From positions 1,103,976 through 1,167,975 of the forward strand of contig JANPYM010000002.1 of the NCBI GenBank assembly GCA_025890175.1: a DNA stretch of 64,000 bases. Direction: 5' to 3'. Positions 58,876 through 64,000 of the stretch are shown piece by piece. Numbering within the stretch: position 1 is the stretch's first letter; the number at the start of each line of letters is the position of its first letter. The translations under genes were made by a program, and so were the position numbers. This DNA is from Ciborinia camelliae. Its lineage: Eukaryota > Ascomycota > Leotiomycetes > Helotiales > Sclerotiniaceae. The notes under the pieces are model-generated. The model made no database searches and was not told the DNA's origin. It was given only the letters and a program-made list of their open reading frames with translations.

Positions 58876-58963
58876 TGCCCGTTCTAGGAATCGAACCTAG
58901 GATCTCATCATTTCCGATATTGGAATCTACTAGTGATGCGCTTTACCGCTAAGCCAAACGGGC
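58876..58963 (-). tRNA. tRNA-Thr (AGU anticodon) with 16-nt intron
   Basis: Minus strand. The acceptor stem GCCCGTT pairs perfectly with AACGGGC, discriminator A. The D arm is GCTT / AAGC around AGCGGTA. The anticodon stem CATCA pairs with TGATG and encloses 23 nt, so a 7-nt loop (CTAGTA + A) plus a 16-nt intron at the canonical place after position 37 (58912-58927). The anticodon AGT is at 58929-58931. The T arm is CTAGG-TTCGATT-CCTAG. The stretch just upstream on the plus side is A-rich, that is, an oligo-T terminator for the tRNA. Confidence 0.93.
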
Positions 58964-60272
58964 GTTGTTGTTTGTTGATGGCAGATGACGGTTGTTTGGG
59001 AATATAATTGGTGTGATTGATATGTGTCATAAGGTTCGGTATGGGTTCCGGAGTTAGGCGAGAGCTGGCTGGCAAAACTTTCCCGGTTTATGAAGTAGTG
59101 GTGGTGAGGAAATTTTGTCGTTTTGTAATGATATGGATTGTATCTTGAGGTAGATTAGGTCTCGATATTGGATATGGGATGAGTATGTTAATGTTATTGG
59201 TGTTGTAGCTCTGAGCCACGTTCAATTATTTTCAATTGTTCGATTTGGGGACCCTTTTGATGAGATTGTGATATAGTATTTAGGCACTATCTGAATCCCA
59301 TATAATTAATACCTAATAGCTAATAAGCCTGACTGTCAGCATACCTTTCTGTAATAGCAGGCACTATGAACTGCAACTTGGACAGCAGCTAGGTACTTCC
59401 TCAATTATTCAATTCTAACCTATTAAAGTCTAAGTCCAGAGCTATCACTAACATTTATATCTTACTGAGTGTTTAAAGTCAAATCAAGAGGTAGATATAA
59501 CACTACCTACCCAGCGGTACCTTAGGTATATTCTAGAAATGACCGGACGGTTTTTGAAATTAATAGGCCAACATTCTATAATTCATACCTACCTATCTAC
59601 ATTTATCTAGTACAAATTTTGGCTATGTACAGTTTTCCAAGGTTTGTACCGACATTTGAGGACCAATTTTTGCAAAGCTGTTAGCCACCTTTCAAACTTC
59701 TTTAAATTGTGAAAATCTGCAACCAGAATGTTATAAAGATATCAAATTCTTGATATACCAATTTAAAAAATTCAACTTTCTTTTGTGTTTATTTATTATT
59801 CGAATTAAAAGAAGGGTTGACTATTATTCAAAATGTAGCAATTCTCACATGAATCTCTATGGGGAGGTGGGGTAGCTTAGCCTGTCCATATCAGCTTCCC
59901 GATAAGAAAACAGAGAGTAATTACCTAGGTAGGTATCTTTAAGATTTCCAATTTGTTTCGATTTTAGAAACTCATTTTTGACATGACCACAGATATTCTA
60001 TGAGTTCTCTTCCGTGCAATTGATTTTAATCCTCTGTTTCAGAACTTCATCTGATATGAATGTTTCAATTGATTGGAATGTTCTCAAATAACTATCATGC
60101 CCATTAATATTAATAGCACTTTCAAAAACCGAACGCGAAACGCGTCTCTAATGAAAACCAATCAAGGATCCTGTCTCCACTAGTTCTATAACTTCTTGGA
60201 ATCTTGGAATGCCATCTGTAGGAGGAAGGTTGAAGCTTCACAACTCTACAATCTTCTCAATGAAGTGTGGCA
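58964..60272. other. Intergenic
   Basis: AT-rich, no coding signal; one CCTAGGTAGGTA tract at about 59922-59934. Confidence 0.5.
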
Positions 60273-63200
60273 ATGAGTATAAATTCTCCTTCACAGTGCA
60301 ATGCACTGAATGTATCTGATGAGAAACGCTGCTTGGAGAATGCTACATCTGTGAATGGACTATTTTGCAGCTTCCACTCTAAACAATGTCAAGGTGGTGT
60401 TCCCCCCGTAAATTTTTGAGAGATACAACAAATCTAACAATCTTCAGGTCTTTATCGTGGTTACAAACTTCGCACAGCTAAACTTGAGCGCCTGGAGAAA
60501 TCTGTCCCCCTTTACTTTGCAAATACAAAAACGTCCCTTGGAAATGAGACCTTTAAGGATGCGACAACAGAGGCAGAATGCAAGGAACTACACGATTGGC
60601 TATGGACTAAATATCAGCTACTGGAAAGGGTGATAAGGGCGAGAAGATTGCATCATAGCCGATTCTTCAGTCAGAATATGGACTATGGGCATGCGAAATT
60701 CTTAGACCAACTTATGTGTCATAAAATCAGTGTTAACAAGGCTTTAGAGAGACTTGAGAGGAGAACTGCTGAGGTTTGTCGATATCCTTTAACTACTACT
60801 GACTTTATGCTAATTTTACTCTTACCAGATCTTGTATAAAAATCAACAATGGTTCAAATGGGTACGAGAATGCCAGGATGATGAAGAAGCACATCGGGAG
60901 AAAGAACAAAAGAAGATAAAACAAGAAGCACAACTATGGCAGAGAAATTGGAAGCAAGCGAAACAAAGAATGGAGGAGAAATTGAGAAGGGAAGAGAAGA
61001 AGAAACAAGATACTTTCCTGGAGAACATCTACAAGGAGAAGATGAAGGAGGTAGAGAATGAGAGTGCAGATGATGAGATGGATTGGGATCCTATTGAAGA
61101 TGAATTGGAGAATGGAAGAGGAGATTTTATTGGTATGTTGATTTTTAGTCTACAAATTCTATGCGCACAGCTGAAGTCCAAACCTCACAATCCATACAAA
61201 CTGACCATCGATAAAAGACCTCATGCGACATTTCTTATGGATGTCCCCAAAAGAAGAATCTAAAATGGAAGAGCTTCCATCAAGTGAAGTTCATAAGACC
61301 GGTTTGACCAAGAATGATGTAGCATCTCAAGAACCAACTCATAGCACAAATACTATCGAGCAAATTGTATCCCAACTTGAGTCCTCTACTCTATCCAAAA
61401 AATCGAAGAAGAAAAAGAAGAAGAATGCAGCAGCTACATCCACTATTTCCTCTCAGGCCACCAAAGCAAGCAAACCGCTACCTAAACCACAAGAGATTCC
61501 AGATAAATCTCTCATCGAAAGTCGAGAGGACATGCATGATAGGTTGGCTCATGGAATAGAAATTGACCTTGATGGTGTTCACGGGGTAATGGTTGCTGGA
61601 ACAATAGAGAATCCTCATGTTCAGAAAACAACCCGAACTTTCACAGAATTCGAAATACAACGACTACTCAGTGAGGTGTCTGAGATTAAGCATTTGTTGT
61701 TCTGTAGATTATTACTTGGACATGCCGCATTACTCCCAGCAGCTCTTCGTGCTGAGAGTGTCGAGGCATTCCTTGGAGACGAAGAAGTGACCGGCACCGC
61801 TCTGAGGGATGTTTGTCTTAAAATGGAGAAGCCTAGTCTTCAAGAAATCCGAGATGCATGCGCAGATTTCTTTCGATCCGAGGAAGAGGAAACGGAAGAG
61901 CAAGATTATCCAGAGACTCAAAATGATGACATTGATGATCACGAAAGCCATGAAACCAAATCTGCTGACCCTTATGACGTGAAGATGAGATTGAGCCGGA
62001 AGAAGCGTGGTGAATTACCTGGAACATGGCGTTCAAAACGAGAGATTTCCCGGGAGGAGACAGCTGAGAATATGCTTGGAATGGCTCCCGGAATGGCTCC
62101 ATCTATGGAAAACATCCTTGGGGGTACAGAAGGAGGTGCGATTGACTTTGGTGATTCTACTGTTTCTCGACCAGTACGCAAGAAGATCCGCGTGAAGATT
62201 TGTGGTAGAACGATATGGAATTATCCCAGTGATAAAGCAATGAATCGTGGAGGATGGTTACACTTCTCCATAATTGCGAAGGATAGTAATCTCAATACTG
62301 CAATCGAACTTTGTCGGAACTGGGAAGAGTTCTTTGAGCTGAACATTTTGGCCTGCTGGGGGTACTTTCCTGCGTCAAATTGGGCTTCATGGGTTGGAAA
62401 TAGATTGAAACAGCAAGCCTTACAGCTGGTAAGTTTCATTGGCTCTGCTTCTAATTGGCTGGTCAATAACGTGATAAATAGGGGTTCATCATGTACTACG
62501 AAAGTTCAGATCCAGATGCTAAAGACCTCAGTGTAAATTTCTCGCAAGGGGGTCGTAGCAAACAAACCCGACGTCAACATGCTATATTTCAAGCAAGAAA
62601 CGTAATTTGTGCCCATATCAAACGAGACCACCAGGCAAGCCGTCGATTTATTCAATACCTGTCTATGCAAAGTCATCGCTTAGTTTTGCTTGTCAGGGAT
62701 GCTGAGAGCGGTAAATTGTTGGTAAAACCTCCGGAAGAAGAACGATGGCTATGGCGAGAGAAGAGCGGCCTGGGGCGAGCTGCCAAAAATGTGTGGAACG
62801 TTTTGAAAAGAATCGGACCTGAATTTTTCGAGGAAATGGATCGTCATCGCCAGTGGAACTTTTCATTTAAAGATTATTATGATATTTATGTTTGGGATCT
62901 CGAGCCTGGAGACACTTTAGCTGGACTGTTTAATACTGTCCAACAAGTAAGTTGCCCTATTTAGGAAATTTATCAAGCCTCACTAACAAACCTCAGATGC
63001 TTATCAAAGCCCTCCGGTGTGTCAATGGTAAAGACTTGTACAAGCCAGCGGCCTCTATCTTAAAGACGCTCTATCGAGATGAAGACAGCCATTATAGAGA
63101 TGTCAGACCGGGAGACCCCGTAAAATTCATAAACCAATGGGACCATCTTCAAGATGGGAGATCAAAATTCTTTTATGGTGATATCGATTCACCAAGCCAG

Positions 63201-64000
63201 CGACCGACTGAACCAACAGACTCATGGCCGAGTGATCTCTTTTATAATGAGGCGGATGCTCTGGAAGATGAGGTATTATTTCCAGAGGAGCGAGCCGAAG
63301 AAGCATCGAATACCCCGTTAGCCGTTGGTACAAAAGATTCATTGAGAGTTTTTGAGGAAGAAGACTTTTCCATAAAAAGATTTGTAGAAGGAACGTGGAA
63401 TTGGGAGTCCGAAGACTCCGAAACCTCGGACGATACTGGCGATTCCGAAGATGAATCTCAGTGCTCGCGTGGAAGTGCGATCGAGGACGATGGCGATGAT
63501 GAGTATGAAGATATGAATGTCAGAGACGAAGACTACAGGGAGGAACGCTTCAAAGATTTTCCCAGAGAGCTTTGGCCCGTTGTACACAGACTTGCGGTCG
63601 AGAAGACTCACAAAGATGACTTTCCGAATGATGATTTAGAAGCAGAATTTATGAGGTTTATCGAGAAGACAACATCTAGAAGTATGGCTCGACTCCTCCG
63701 TTCATATTCCCAAGCAAAACTAACTCAATTGTATGTAGCCTTCAAAAAAGCTTGGCATCAAGCGGATGTTACCCCCCATGGACAGGAGCAGTATCTAGAA
63801 ATGAAGAAAATGGCTCATAAATCCTGGAGGTACAATCATACTCGTAGAGACTTCTTCAGGGCCTCTTCGACAGTGCTCAATTTCCAGGTGATGAATTGGC
63901 TAAATGTCACAGCTGATGACGTGAAAGATGCGCAGAAAGCGATGGGTAAGGTGTACCCGTTTTTCAATCCAGAATTCCTCGCTACAGAGGAGGGAAAGGA
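60273..64000 (+). CDS. Large fungal protein of unknown function, truncated by right edge
   Basis: Exons 60273..60393, 60448..60773, 60829..61132, 61218..62428, 62482..62946 and 62997..64000 (open at the edge), over 1,140 residues so far, all phases consistent. The N-terminus has a Cys/His arrangement like a small zinc knuckle (SQCNAL, KRCLENATSVNGLFCSFHSKQC) followed by QGLYRGYKLRTAKLERLE. A long charged coiled coil comes next (KIKQEAQLWQRNWKQAKQRM), then a poly-Lys stretch (SKKSKKKKKKN) likely to be a nuclear signal. A folded core begins near DDMHDRLAHG-like EDMHDRLAHGIEIDLDGVHG and includes VRKKIRVKICGRTIWNYPSD and a Trp-rich ILACWGYFPASNWASWVGN. A very acidic segment (SEDSETSDDTGDSEDE) comes late. 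I recognise no domain with a known role. Nuclear location is inferred from the basic stretch. Confidence 0.82.

Noticed and set aside
1..64000. CRISPR arrays, viral genes or a biosynthetic cluster
   Set aside because: No spaced direct-repeat array, capsid/polymerase or backbone enzyme (PKS, NRPS, terpene synthase) is visible in the supported genes.

Overview
The window reads as nuclear DNA of a filamentous ascomycete. Its genes are split by short introns (mostly 45-90 nt) with GT(A/G)NGT donors, CTAAC/CTGAC-like branch sites and AG acceptors, and its intergenic spaces are AT-rich and full of TACCTAGGTA-type tracts. Protein family content (Prp19, Isy1, Dcn1, Mvp1, Rrb1, fungal GT90, SYLF, patatin and 2EXR proteins) fits Pezizomycotina. 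A leotiomycete such as a member of the Sclerotiniaceae is my best guess, made from general appearance only.

Left third (1-20 kb) is gene-dense. It carries a GT90 glycosyltransferase running off the left edge, mitochondrial ribosomal protein uL15m, sorting nexin Mvp1, the cullin-neddylation ligase Dcn1, mitochondrial bS6m divergent to the ribosome-assembly WD protein Rrb1, a conserved basic nuclear-looking protein, OHCU decarboxylase of urate breakdown, the U-box splicing factor Prp19, and a RING protein with SUMO-interacting motifs. A 346-bp AT-rich element with 31-bp terminal inverted repeats (MITE-like) lies at 17.6-18.0 kb.

The middle (20-44 kb) alternates long gene-poor stretches with a patatin-like phospholipase, a small two-exon gene of unknown role, splicing factor Isy1 (start codon alone in its first exon), an intronless TPR protein, a decayed Ure2-like glutathione transferase pseudogene, a 2EXR-domain protein, a cation/proton antiporter and a SYLF-domain protein.

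The right third (44-64 kb) is mostly non-coding. It holds a 73-residue Cys-rich gene found by hand splicing, phosphoinositide phospholipase C with an unusually long intron, a small cupin, a tRNA-Thr(AGU) with a 16-nt intron, many minisatellites, and a large protein of unknown function truncated by the right edge.

Most genes are core housekeeping functions, each with its own promoter. Two members of the Prp19/NTC splicing complex (Prp19, Isy1) and two mitochondrial ribosomal proteins share the window, but nothing shows a functional cluster. I saw no defence system, CRISPR array, virus or biosynthetic cluster. The most unusual items are the MITE-like element, the two long introns, the pseudogene, the small Cys-rich gene and several coding-like islands without a start codon.
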